From: Pedobacter montanisoli
Lineage (GTDB): Bacteria > Bacteroidota > Bacteroidia > Sphingobacteriales > Sphingobacteriaceae
Length of the DNA stretch: 64,000 bases
Direction: 5' to 3'
Assembly (NCBI RefSeq): GCF_022809115.1
Contig: NZ_JALGBH010000002.1
Coordinates: 1,485,183 to 1,549,182 of the forward strand
Part shown: positions 26,095 through 34,921 of the stretch, one piece after another
Layout of the letters: each line of letters begins with the position of its first letter
Numbering within the stretch: the stretch's first letter is position 1
Notes under the pieces: generated by a model
What the model was told of the DNA's origin: nothing
Databases searched by the model: none
The model's input: the letters and a program-made list of their open reading frames with translations, nothing else
Position numbers and translations under genes: made by a program

Positions 26095-26260
26095 TGACTA
26101 AAAGACAGGGAAAGATAAAAGCTGAAAGCAAAAAAACTATTAACAAGCGAATATTAATGAAAAACGAAAGTTTCACGTCTCATCTCTAAATACTAACATT
26201 TAACTACTGAGGCTGGAAATAGGAAAGTCTGAAGACCTAGGTTGAAAGCCGAGCACGATA

Positions 26261-26671
26261 TCAATCCCAATTTGGCTTTTTTCTACCTTCCTTCTTTTGG
26301 GCAAGTAACGCTTTATTAACCAAACGTTTTTCTTTAACCGCTTTGGGTATTTTAGTTGCTTTCCTCTCCTTCTGCACCTTCAAGCCAGATTTAAGCAGGT
26401 CGTTCAGTTTTAATATTGCACGTTGTTTATTCAGCAACTGACTTCTGTCTTCCTGCGATACAATATGTAATATACCTTCACTGTCTAATCTTGAGGCCAA
26501 TGTTTCTTTCAAACGATTTTTTTCTTCATCAGTAAAAAAGCCAGCCTCATCAATATTAAAAAGCAATTCTACCTTACTCGAAACTTTATTTACATTTTGC
26601 CCACCCTTACCTCCACTACGCGAAGTTTTAAAGGTCACTACTTTTTTAATCTCATCTATTAATGGTAACAT
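26261..26671 (-). CDS. arfB: Peptidyl-tRNA hydrolase ArfB (ribosome rescue)
   Basis: Releases nascent chains from ribosomes stalled without a stop codon. It has the release-factor GGQ loop as SGGKGGQNVNKVSSKVEL (about 19-36), the small fold that follows, and a Lys/Arg-rich tail (from about 100, ending KKEGRKKPNWD) that enters the empty mRNA channel. 136 aa is normal. The stop-codon-reading domain of RF1/RF2 is absent, as expected. Confidence 0.93.
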   Translation of the reverse strand: MLPLIDEIKKVVTFKTSRSGGKGGQNVNKVSSKVELLFNIDEAGFFTDEEKNRLKETLASRLDSEGILHIVSQEDRSQLLNKQRAILKLNDLLKSGLKVQKERKATKIPKAVKEKRLVNKALLAQKKEGRKKPNWD

Positions 26672-26855
26672 GAATCTATCTCTCTAAAATTTGGATGGTG
26701 TAAATTATGTTTTTTAACAATAAAACAAAACATTGTGTTTACAAAAAGCTTAACAACAGTTTATTGAAAATTTTTTAAAAATCATTTTGAAAATTGTCTT
26801 TATCCTGAAGTTTTAGGCGTAGCTTTTAAAGTCTTTTTTTACCTTTGCTTTTGTA

Positions 26856-27542
26856 ATGAGAAAAAATTTGGTTGTCGCCATTGATGGCTATTCATCATGC
26901 GGAAAAAGCACCTTAGCAAAGGCTTTAGCTAAGAAATTAGGTTTTATTTACATAGATAGTGGAGCCATGTACAGGGCCGTAACACTTTATTTTCTCAGAA
27001 ACCAGATTGACATCAACAATATAGAAGCCGTTAAACAGGCTTTAGAAAAAATAGAACTCAATTTCCACTCACGCGATTACCAGTCGCATATTTTACTGAA
27101 CGGCGAAGAAGTATCGGAAGAAATCAGACTGATGTACGTATCTGAAGCAGTAAGTCCGGTATCTGCCATCAAGGCGGTAAGACACGACATGGTGAAACAG
27201 CAACAACGCATGGGCAAATCCAAAAACATTGTAATGGATGGGCGTGATATTGGCACTGCTGTTTTTCCAGATGCTCAGGTAAAATTCTTTATGACTGCCG
27301 ACCCTAAGGTAAGAGCCGAAAGACGTTTCAAAGAATTGCAATCTAAAGGCGATACCCAAACTACGCTTGAAGATGTTTTTGAAAATCTGGCACACCGCGA
27401 TTATGCAGATACCACAAGAGCAGAAAGTCCGTTAACCCGTGCAGAAGATGCAATTGTACTGGATAACACCAATCTTACCGAAGAAGAGCAGCTAAAGTTT
27501 GCTTTAGACAGAGTAGAACCTCTGTTAAAAAACCTTGCTTAG
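26856..27542 (+). CDS. cmk: Cytidylate kinase
   Basis: Phosphorylates CMP and dCMP to the diphosphates for nucleic acid and lipid synthesis. Walker A is GYSSCGKSTLAK (Lys17). The nucleotide-binding YIDSGAMYRAVTLYF and the catalytic MDGRDIGTAVFP follow. 228 aa is the usual bacterial length with the CMP-binding insert. The DUF1080 gene follows after 37 bases. Confidence 0.97.
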   Translation: MRKNLVVAIDGYSSCGKSTLAKALAKKLGFIYIDSGAMYRAVTLYFLRNQIDINNIEAVKQALEKIELNFHSRDYQSHILLNGEEVSEEIRLMYVSEAVSPVSAIKAVRHDMVKQQQRMGKSKNIVMDGRDIGTAVFPDAQVKFFMTADPKVRAERRFKELQSKGDTQTTLEDVFENLAHRDYADTTRAESPLTRAEDAIVLDNTNLTEEEQLKFALDRVEPLLKNLA

Positions 27543-27579
27543 TTGTATTTCTTTAACAGCCTTTTTCTATCTTTAATAC

Positions 27580-28416
27580 ATGATAAAGAAAAAAAGGCTC
27601 GCTTTAATACTAGGTGTACTTTTTGCATATAATGTAACTGCATTTGCACAAAAAGGCTGGATCAATCTCTTCAATGGTAAAGACCTTAAAGATTGGAACA
27701 TCAAAATTAGCAAGCACGCCTATAACGAAAATTTTGGCAATACTTTTTATGTTGAGGATGGTATTTTAAAAGTAAAATACGATTCTTACGATACCTTTAA
27801 CCAGCAATACGGCCATATTTTCTATAAAAAACCATTTTCAAACTATCTCATCAGAGTAGAATATCGCTTTGTAGGCGAGCAGGCTAAAGGTGGCGAAGGT
27901 TGGGCTTTACGCAACAGTGGCGTAATGTTACATTGTCAGGATCCGGCAACTATGCTTAAAGATCAGGATTTTCCCATTTCAATAGAAGGACAATTATTAG
28001 GCGGTAACGGCAAAGACGAAAGACCAACCGGAAATGTTTGTACACCAGGTACCACCATAGAAATCAAAGACAAATTATTTACACCTCATTGCCTTAATAG
28101 CAGTTCTAAAACCTATCATGGCGAACAATGGGTTACTGCAGAATTTCTGGTTTTAGGTGATTCTATCATCAAACACATTGTTAATGGCGATACCGTACTT
28201 ACTTATACCCATCCAAAAATTGGTGGGGGTAATGTAAGCAATTACGATCCTGCTGTTAAACAAGATGGGAAAGCCCTTACCGGCGGTTACATTTCTTTAC
28301 AAAGCGAAAGCCACCCGGTACAATTCAGGGTAGTAAAATTATTTGACCTGCAACCTTATGTAAATGATCAGAAGAAATTAGAAAAGGTTTTGGCAAAACT
28401 CAGAGCAGAAAAATAA
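27580..28416 (+). CDS. DUF1080 (3-keto-disaccharide hydrolase-like) secreted protein
   Basis: Exported protein with the concanavalin-like fold of DUF1080, a family that includes glycoside hydrolases acting on 3-keto-sugars. The signal peptide ends in TAFAQ (about residue 24). The family opening GWINLFNGKDLKDWNIKI is followed by the internal VEYRFVGEQAKGGEGWALRNSG and the C-terminal GGYISLQSESHPVQFR. No glucose-3-dehydrogenase gene is adjacent, so the substrate is open. The next gene, a rhodanese, follows after 10 bases. Confidence 0.85.
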   Translation: MIKKKRLALILGVLFAYNVTAFAQKGWINLFNGKDLKDWNIKISKHAYNENFGNTFYVEDGILKVKYDSYDTFNQQYGHIFYKKPFSNYLIRVEYRFVGEQAKGGEGWALRNSGVMLHCQDPATMLKDQDFPISIEGQLLGGNGKDERPTGNVCTPGTTIEIKDKLFTPHCLNSSSKTYHGEQWVTAEFLVLGDSIIKHIVNGDTVLTYTHPKIGGGNVSNYDPAVKQDGKALTGGYISLQSESHPVQFRVVKLFDLQPYVNDQKKLEKVLAKLRAEK

Positions 28417-28426
28417 AGTTACTTAT

Positions 28427-29281
28427 ATGAAAATTTCTCCCATAATTGAGGTTGCCGAGCTCTTGAAACAATATAAAATGCCAGATCTGGTTTTAGTTGA
28501 TGCCAGTAATGGTAAAAATGCCAGGTCCAATTATGAGAATGCGCATTTAGAAGGTGCAATATTTGTTGACCTCGATTCTAATTTAGCAGCCATTAAAAGC
28601 GATCCGGCCGATGGTGGAAGGCATCCTTTACCTGATATTAAAGACTTTGCAAAAACTTTAGCTAATATGGGTATTTCAAAGCAGAGCCATGTGGTAATTT
28701 ATGATGATAAAAATGGCTCGAATGCTGCTGCTAGATTTTGGTGGATGCTAAAGGCTGTTGGTCATGAAAAAACTCAGGTGCTGAATGGAGGTTTGAATGA
28801 AGCTAAAAGAAATCATTTTCCTTTAAGTTCAAAAGCTGAACCAGTAAAAACTATAATGGAACCCTATCCTGTTGAGAACTGGAAATTACCCATTGCTCAA
28901 ATGGATGAAGTAGAAGCTGTTTCAACAGACCCTGATCATCTTATAATTGATGTAAGAGATGCCCAACGTTATGCCGGAATTACCGAGCCCATTGATTTGA
29001 TTGCTGGTCATATTCCAGGTGCAACCAATATTCCTTTTACAGAAAATTTAGATGGCAACGGACTGTTTTTAAATCCTGAAGAGTTAAAAACGAAGTATGA
29101 GCAAAAATTCAACCATATCAATCCCAAAAACATCATTGTACACTGTGGTTCGGGCGTAACTGCATGTCATACCCTACTGGCAATTGCCTATGCAGGGCTG
29201 CATATACCTAAACTTTATGTGGGTTCATGGAGCGAATGGAGCAGAAATCACAAAAAGATAGTAACAAGTAAATTAATATAA
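28427..29281 (+). CDS. Sulfurtransferase, tandem rhodanese domains
   Basis: Transfers sulfane sulfur from thiosulfate or 3-mercaptopyruvate to thiophilic acceptors. Two rhodanese domains: an inactive N-terminal one (about 1-145, AHLEGAIFVDLDSN) and an active C-terminal one (about 160-280, GHIPGATNIPF). The persulfide Cys240 is in HCGSGVTACHT. The loop CGSGVTA is the mercaptopyruvate sulfurtransferase (SseA) type rather than the thiosulfate type. The start is 10 bases after the DUF1080 stop. Confidence 0.93.
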   Translation: MKISPIIEVAELLKQYKMPDLVLVDASNGKNARSNYENAHLEGAIFVDLDSNLAAIKSDPADGGRHPLPDIKDFAKTLANMGISKQSHVVIYDDKNGSNAAARFWWMLKAVGHEKTQVLNGGLNEAKRNHFPLSSKAEPVKTIMEPYPVENWKLPIAQMDEVEAVSTDPDHLIIDVRDAQRYAGITEPIDLIAGHIPGATNIPFTENLDGNGLFLNPEELKTKYEQKFNHINPKNIIVHCGSGVTACHTLLAIAYAGLHIPKLYVGSWSEWSRNHKKIVTSKLI

Positions 29282-29310
29282 AACCAAACACGACAAACTA
29301 TTTTAACAAA

Positions 29311-29832
29311 ATGACAATAAGAACCTTTTGGACAATCTTCATAAAAATTTTAGGTATATGGCTAATATTAGGAAGTATAACTGTTATACCTCAGTTTCTT
29401 TCTGTATTCTACTATACGTACTCAAATAATAACACTATTCAGGATATTGCATTAACTATAGTTTTGCTATTATTAACCATTTCCGTTTACATTCTCATAC
29501 TTAGACTTCTTGTTTTTAAAACAGACTGGATCATTGATAAATTACGACTTGACAAAGGTTTCAATGAAGAGGAGATTAATCTGAATATTCAACTTCAAAC
29601 CATTTTACGTATAGCTATTATTGTTATTGGCGGAATAATGTGTATTGATAGCCTTCCTCAGTTATGTCAGCAGATCTTTGTGTTTTTCCAGCAGAAAAAT
29701 GTATTTGGAGAAAGCCCTAGCTCTGGCTGGATCATTTTTCATTTTATAAAGGGTTTAATAGGATATCTATTAATGACAAATAGCAGATCTATTGTTGCCT
29801 TTATTGATAAACAATCTACAAAGCAAAATTGA
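29311..29832 (+). CDS. Uncharacterised membrane protein
   Basis: Not recognised. The 173-aa protein has about four membrane segments (near 8-30, 43-68, 90-112 and 142-160) with short loops. The loop after the second holds charged residues (KTDWIIDKLRLDKGFNEEE). No enzymatic motif is seen. It begins a run of small accessory genes all on this strand. Confidence 0.7.
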   Translation: MTIRTFWTIFIKILGIWLILGSITVIPQFLSVFYYTYSNNNTIQDIALTIVLLLLTISVYILILRLLVFKTDWIIDKLRLDKGFNEEEINLNIQLQTILRIAIIVIGGIMCIDSLPQLCQQIFVFFQQKNVFGESPSSGWIIFHFIKGLIGYLLMTNSRSIVAFIDKQSTKQN

Positions 29833-29888
29833 AAGTGACTTCATTGAACAACAGCATTTAACCATATCCAACTATAAAAACTTAAACA

Positions 29889-30587
29889 ATGATTGGAATT
29901 ATACTTGAACTCCTGATCTCATGGTTGATACTTTGGTTCATAGAGAAAAAACAACTTTCTGTTTTAGGCTTCAAACCAACCAAAAGCAGATTGATAAATT
30001 TAGGGATCGGTTTTTTATTTGCGGCTTCAGTTTGTAGCATTTATCATTTAATGTCAACCGCATTTATAGATAACAAATGGATTTTGAACCCACAATTGAA
30101 TGCACAAATGTTAAGATCTGGTTTATGGTTTACGTTCAAATCTGTATTATTTGAAGAACTCATTTTCAGAGGCGCATTATTATACATTGCCATAGAAAAA
30201 ATAGGTATCAAAAAAGGCTGTATTCTTTCGGCAGTTCTTTTTGGCATTTACCATTGGTTCTCTTACAATGCTTTTGGTAATCCTGTACAGATGCTCATCA
30301 TTTTCTTTATGACAGCCATCTTTGGATTAATGCTGGCCTTTGCTTTTGCAAAAACCAAATCACTTTATTTACCTATAGGGCTACATTTTGGCTGGAACCT
30401 ATTAAACATTGTAGTTTTTTCTAATGGACCTTTGGGTCAGCAAATCCTTACAAAAGCAAACCCTAACCGACTTGAAGGAATTTTATCGCTATTGGTATTT
30501 TTATTCCAGATATTCGCCCTGCCTCTTTTAACATTTTTATATTTTAAATACTTATCTAAAAAGCAAAAAATAGCACTTTCAAACTAA
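29889..30587 (+). CDS. CPBP-family intramembrane metalloprotease
   Basis: Abi/CAAX-type membrane protease family. The family motifs are present: EExxxR as Glu89, Glu90 and Arg94 in FEELIFRGALL, His122 in GIYHWFSY, and His166 in GLHFGWNLL. There are seven or so membrane helices in 232 aa. Members in bacteria are linked to bacteriocin immunity or peptide processing; the role here is unknown because no peptide precursor gene is adjacent. Confidence 0.88.
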   Translation: MIGIILELLISWLILWFIEKKQLSVLGFKPTKSRLINLGIGFLFAASVCSIYHLMSTAFIDNKWILNPQLNAQMLRSGLWFTFKSVLFEELIFRGALLYIAIEKIGIKKGCILSAVLFGIYHWFSYNAFGNPVQMLIIFFMTAIFGLMLAFAFAKTKSLYLPIGLHFGWNLLNIVVFSNGPLGQQILTKANPNRLEGILSLLVFLFQIFALPLLTFLYFKYLSKKQKIALSN

Positions 30588-30655
30588 AAAATAAATAAAG
30601 CAAATACACTGAGTAACAAAGCCCTGTTTTCTACATCTCAATATTAAAACCAAGT

Positions 30656-31360
30656 ATGACAAACAAGAGAAGTATATCCAGAATAGCAGGGGTTCTTTAT
30701 CTGGTGGTAGTGGTAACAGGCATGTTCAGTCTGGCCTATGTGCCTAAACAATTGTTTATTTGGGATAATCCTGCCCAGACATTTAACAACATTCTTACGC
30801 ATGAAAGTTTATTTAGGCTAAGCATTGCATCTAGTGTGCTGTGTTATATTGCCTTTATCTTTTTACCCATTGCATTATACCATCTTTTAAAGTCTGTAAA
30901 TCAATTTTATGCGCAGATCATGGTGCTTTTAGTAATGATCAGCATTCCCATCTCTTTTAGCAATCTACAAAATAAATATGCTGTTCTTTCTTTAATTGAA
31001 ACACTCAAACAACCCGGAGCAATAACAGGAGAGATTCACAAACAGACTATGCTCTATCTTAACCAATATGATCATGGTATTTTTGTTGTAACAATTTTCT
31101 GGGGTTTATGGCTTTTACCTTTTGGATATTTAGTTTATAAGTCAACATTTCTGCCTAAATTTTTGGGCATTCTATTAATGCTGGGTGGTTTAGGCTATCT
31201 GATCAATTATTTTGGAAATACCTTATCAGGTAATTATAGAGAAATCGGCGTATCGCAATATTTAAGTTTATTACCGGCAATAGGAGAAATCGGAACTTGT
31301 TTATGGCTACTTTTTATAGGGGCAAGAGAAAAATTAACCGAGCCCAGCCAATCAAATTAA
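30656..31360 (+). CDS. DUF4386 membrane protein
   Basis: Integral membrane protein of the DUF4386 type, function unknown. It starts with the family pattern TNKRSISRIAGVLYLVVVV and contains six or so hydrophobic segments. The loop carries YKSTFLPKFLGILLMLGGLGYL, typical of the family. 234 aa. Confidence 0.8.
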   Translation: MTNKRSISRIAGVLYLVVVVTGMFSLAYVPKQLFIWDNPAQTFNNILTHESLFRLSIASSVLCYIAFIFLPIALYHLLKSVNQFYAQIMVLLVMISIPISFSNLQNKYAVLSLIETLKQPGAITGEIHKQTMLYLNQYDHGIFVVTIFWGLWLLPFGYLVYKSTFLPKFLGILLMLGGLGYLINYFGNTLSGNYREIGVSQYLSLLPAIGEIGTCLWLLFIGAREKLTEPSQSN

Positions 31361-31446
31361 ATTAAATTTATTTAAAAAACCATCCTTAATCCAATTTACG
31401 TTCTTTTTACATCCAAACTTTTTAGCTTTGTTAAAAACAAAAGATC

Positions 31447-31881
31447 ATGGAAAAAAGAATGGATATCTCAAAACTTGAACCAGAAGCCTATAAACAAATG
31501 CTGGGTTTAGAAAACTACCTGCAAAATTCTCAGCTTTCTAAAACACATCTGGAACTGATCAAGATCAGGGCATCACAAATTAATGGTTGTGCTTTTTGTA
31601 TCAATATGCATACTACTGATGCTTTAAAGCAAGGCGAAACAGCCCAGCGTATTTTTCTGCTCAATGCCTGGAGAGAAACAACTTTATTTAGCGAAGAAGA
31701 AAGAACCATTTTGGCCATGACAGAAGAAATCACTTTGATTTACCAAAAGGGATTATCAGATGAAACTTATAAACAGGCTGAGAAGTATTTTGATGCAAAC
31801 TACATTGCACAAATTATCATGGCAATAGTAACCATAAACGGTTGGAACCGCATTGCAATTAGTTCACGTACACCTGTATAA
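31447..31881 (+). CDS. AhpD-like alkylhydroperoxidase / carboxymuconolactone decarboxylase family
   Basis: Likely peroxidase of the AhpD fold. The family redox site CxxC is Cys48 and Cys51 in GCAFCINMHT, with His55 in the proton relay. A second conserved helix follows (EERTILAMTEEITLI). 144 aa. It may act on organic peroxides, but the reductant is not identified. It sits alone ahead of a cupin gene. Confidence 0.9.
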   Translation: MEKRMDISKLEPEAYKQMLGLENYLQNSQLSKTHLELIKIRASQINGCAFCINMHTTDALKQGETAQRIFLLNAWRETTLFSEEERTILAMTEEITLIYQKGLSDETYKQAEKYFDANYIAQIIMAIVTINGWNRIAISSRTPV

Positions 31882-31975
31882 TAAGCTTATAACTGTCGTT
31901 ACTTTTATAATAGCATTGTAATTCCATTTTTAACAAACGATGAAATTCAAAAATGATTGTTTAAGCAAAGAAAAC

Positions 31976-32335
31976 ATGGAAAAAGTAAATCTTGAAGAGA
32001 AATTTGCTCTGTTTAACGAATACTGGACACCTAAAATTGTTGGTGAACTTAACGGTCAACATGTAAAACTTGCTAAGCTCAAAGGTGAGTTTGTATGGCA
32101 TAAACATGATAATGAAGATGAACTGTTTTTCGTTGTAAAAGGAAGTTTCAAAATGGAATACCGTGATAGAACAGTTATAATAAACGAAAATGAATTTGTC
32201 ATTGTTCCAAAAGGTATTGAACATAGGCCCGTTGCAGAAAAAGAGGTATTTATCATGCTTTTTGAGCCAGCTTCAACATTGAATACGGGCAATACAGAAA
32301 GCAAGCTTACAAAACACATTTTAGATAAGATATAA
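31976..32335 (+). CDS. Small cupin-domain protein
   Basis: Single beta-barrel cupin with the metal site in VWHKHDNEDELFFVVKGSFK and the second motif IVPKGIEHRP. No catalytic assignment is possible. The ATG at 31976 (MEKVNLEEKFALFNEYW) gives 119 aa and the usual family start. An upstream in-frame ATG at 31940 would add 12 residues. The next gene begins 3 bases after the stop, so the two are likely translated together. Confidence 0.85.
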   Translation: MEKVNLEEKFALFNEYWTPKIVGELNGQHVKLAKLKGEFVWHKHDNEDELFFVVKGSFKMEYRDRTVIINENEFVIVPKGIEHRPVAEKEVFIMLFEPASTLNTGNTESKLTKHILDKI

Positions 32336-32338
32336 GCT

Positions 32339-32737
32339 ATGCGGGCATATATTTCGGTCAGTTTCAGCAAAAGAAAATCAATGGATGCTGAGATTACAAC
32401 AATTGTACATACTTTAAATAAATTTGACATCGCGTCTATTGTATTTGTTGATCAGTACCAATTTTATCCTCATCAAGAACAACAAATGATGTTACAGGCC
32501 ATGTCAGATATTAACGGTTGTGATCTGCTTATAGCAGAAACATCAGACAAAGGCATTGGCATTGGAATAGAAGTTGGCTATGCAAAAGCAAAGGGCAAAC
32601 CAATTATCTATATGCGCAAAGCGGATGCTGAACATTCTACAACCGTTTCAGGAATTGCCGATTTCAGGATCATTTACACAGATACGGGAGATTTAGAAAA
32701 GCAGCTTGCCCAAACCGTAAACATGCTGAAAGCTTAG
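32339..32737 (+). CDS. Nucleoside 2-deoxyribosyltransferase-like protein
   Basis: Small Rossmann-like protein of the nucleoside 2-deoxyribosyltransferase superfamily (also DUF4406/YtoQ-like). It opens RAYISVSFSKRK, has CDLLIAETSDKGIGIGIEVG (Glu in the usual catalytic spot), and YAKAKGKPIIYM. 132 aa. Members exchange bases on deoxynucleosides or hydrolyse nucleotides; which reaction applies is unknown. It is 3 bases downstream of the cupin gene. Confidence 0.78.
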   Translation: MRAYISVSFSKRKSMDAEITTIVHTLNKFDIASIVFVDQYQFYPHQEQQMMLQAMSDINGCDLLIAETSDKGIGIGIEVGYAKAKGKPIIYMRKADAEHSTTVSGIADFRIIYTDTGDLEKQLAQTVNMLKA

Positions 32738-32813
32738 CTTTGATTACGCTCTTTGTTATAGGCAATTTATCATAAGAGAATAGTATCTTTATATTAAACA
32801 GACTATAATTTAA

Positions 32814-33446
32814 ATGGATAAATACCAAGAAACTTTTGATACCTGGAATAAGGTAGCTACATTATATCAGGATAAGTTCATGGATTTAGACCTCTATAAT
32901 GAATCTTACAACTTTATTTGCAATTCTATCGGCGCTAAAAACGCCAAGTTATTAGAAATAGGTTGCGGTCCCGGCAATATTACAAAGTACCTTTTAGCTA
33001 AACGGCCTGATTTTGATATTTTGGGGATTGATATTGCACCAAATATGGTTCAGCTTGCCAAACAGAACAACCCTGCAGCAAATTTTGCAGTAATGGACAG
33101 TAGACAGATCAGCAAACTTGAAAATACATATGATGGCATCATCTGTGGCTTTTGTTTACCCTATCTATCACATACTGATGTAATTAAACTCATTGCAGAT
33201 TCTTATAATTTGTTAAACAGCAATGGACTGTTGTATTTAAGTTTCGTTGAAGGCCATCCCAACAGATCGGGTTATCAAACAAGTAGCAGTGGTAACAGAA
33301 TCTATTTTTATTTTCATGATTTAACCGAACTAACCCAGCAATTAACGGTTCATAAATTTCAGGATATACAAGTATTCAATGTAAAATTTAAAAAATCAGA
33401 AACCGAAACAGAGACACATACCATTCTGACTGCAACAAGATCATAA
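32814..33446 (+). CDS. Class I SAM-dependent methyltransferase
   Basis: Methyltransferase of unknown substrate. Motif I is LLEIGCGPGNITKYLL (about 43-58), motif II the acidic GIDIAPNMVQLA, and motif IV NTYDGIICGFCLPYL. The 210-aa length is typical for the small UbiE/Methyltransf_11-25 type. A 77-base gap separates it from the preceding gene. Confidence 0.88.
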   Translation: MDKYQETFDTWNKVATLYQDKFMDLDLYNESYNFICNSIGAKNAKLLEIGCGPGNITKYLLAKRPDFDILGIDIAPNMVQLAKQNNPAANFAVMDSRQISKLENTYDGIICGFCLPYLSHTDVIKLIADSYNLLNSNGLLYLSFVEGHPNRSGYQTSSSGNRIYFYFHDLTELTQQLTVHKFQDIQVFNVKFKKSETETETHTILTATRS

Positions 33447-33488
33447 AATCATTTCATATGAACAGTATTAATCTATGAACATTTTATC

Positions 33489-34016
33489 ATGAAAACCAAC
33501 AAAATAATTTACCTCACATTTTTAATTATGGCATGCAACTCTTCAAATCCAGAATCTAATAAAGAAGAACTAACTACACAAACAATAACCTCTCGAGTCT
33601 CTGTTGATGTAGATACACCACCACCTATTTTACAATCAAATTTTAAAAATATTCATGACTGGCTAAACGATATCTGCAGCCATGACCAACCTAAAGTCGA
33701 AATTTCAAAATTTGAAATCGGACTTATTGAAGGAGAGGATCTTAAAGGGAACAAGGAATATATGCTTCATTTAATAGGTACAAATACCTACAATAAAGCT
33801 AATCATTCAGAAATACGTAATGATTTCATTCCAAAAAACGCCTATTTCAAGCTCCCTAAAGAGTTTGCTCAAAACTTATCCCATAATCAAATTTTAGACA
33901 AGATTATTGCAGAATTAAAAGACTTCACCAAATCAAATACCTTTGAGCAATCGTTCTTGACAAACGCAAAAGAAATTAAATTTAGCAGAACAAATCAAAT
34001 CATTTGGTCTAAGTAA
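33489..34016 (+). CDS. Uncharacterised lipoprotein
   Basis: Not recognised. A lipoprotein signal (IIYLTFLIMAC, Cys16) is followed by a Ser/Thr/Asn-rich linker and an alpha/beta region of about 120 residues with no known motif. 175 aa. The base composition is slightly more A-rich than its neighbours. No partner is evident apart from the following esterase. Confidence 0.65.
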   Translation: MKTNKIIYLTFLIMACNSSNPESNKEELTTQTITSRVSVDVDTPPPILQSNFKNIHDWLNDICSHDQPKVEISKFEIGLIEGEDLKGNKEYMLHLIGTNTYNKANHSEIRNDFIPKNAYFKLPKEFAQNLSHNQILDKIIAELKDFTKSNTFEQSFLTNAKEIKFSRTNQIIWSK

Positions 34017-34074
34017 GTATATAAAAATGCGCCTATCTTAAGTACACCAAACTATATTTGAAGATATCACAAAA

Positions 34075-34915
34075 ATGAATAAAATACTGACCACTTTTTT
34101 TTTTAATCCTTTTTACAAATTCAATTTTTGCGCAAACCAATAAAACCAGGCCATTTATAATTGGTCAAATTGATGAAATCCAGTCAAAAGAACTCAATGA
34201 AAAAAGAATATTGAACATTTATTTGCCGGAAGGATACAACCCGCAAGACACCGTAAAATACCCTGTTATCTATTTATTAGACGGCTCTGCTGATGAAGAT
34301 TTTATCCATATTGCTGGTCTTGTTCAATTCAATAGTTTTGAATGGGTTAATTATATTCCAAAATCAATTGTAGTTGGCATTGCTACGGTTGATAGAAGAA
34401 GAGATTTTACTTTTCCAACCACTATAGAAGCAGATAAAAAAGCATATCCTACTACAGGACATTCCAATAGCTTTATAGCATTTATTGAAAAAGAGCTGCA
34501 ACCCTATATCCAGTCAAAATATCGCACAAATCAAACAAAAACCATTATCGGGCAGTCTTTAGGTGGGTTATTAGTAACAGAAATCTTATTTAACAAACCT
34601 AAGTTATTTAATAAATACATCATCATTAGCCCGAGTTTATGGTGGGATAATGGTTCTTTGCTCAATCAATCCATTGCTAACTTTGAGCGTACAGATATTT
34701 ATATTGCCGTAGGTAAAGAAGGGTTAACACCTACTGCTGTTCCACGGGTAATGGAAGTAGATGCCAATGTGCTTGCAGATAAAATCAAAAACCTTAACAG
34801 AAAAAATGTGACCGTACATTTTGATTATTTACCTTTAGAAAACCATGCAACGATCATGCATCAGGCTGTTTCCAATGCATTTAGGCACATATATCTTAAA
34901 CCACAAATCGAGTAA
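34075..34915 (+). CDS. Putative esterase (alpha/beta hydrolase), signal peptide out of frame
   Basis: Exported esterase_D/Fes-type hydrolase. The intact frame runs from about 34091 and contains IYLPEGYN, the nucleophile in IIGQSLGGLL and the His in ENHATIMHQ. ATG at 34075 begins MNKILTT but is in another frame. One T fewer in the T10 run (34095-34104) would give MNKILTTFFLILFTNSIFAQ, a perfect signal peptide, joined to NKTRPFIIGQ, which also resembles the family start. In the main frame the first start codon is TTG at 34211, which would lose the export signal and about 45 residues. Sequencing error, phase variation or slippage are possible. Confidence 0.75.
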
Positions 34916-34921
34916 AAGAAA

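Noticed and set aside
26095..26260. Degenerate AAGTC/GAAAG-rich gap as a small RNA or repeat
   Set aside because: No stem, promoter or clear second copy in the window was found.
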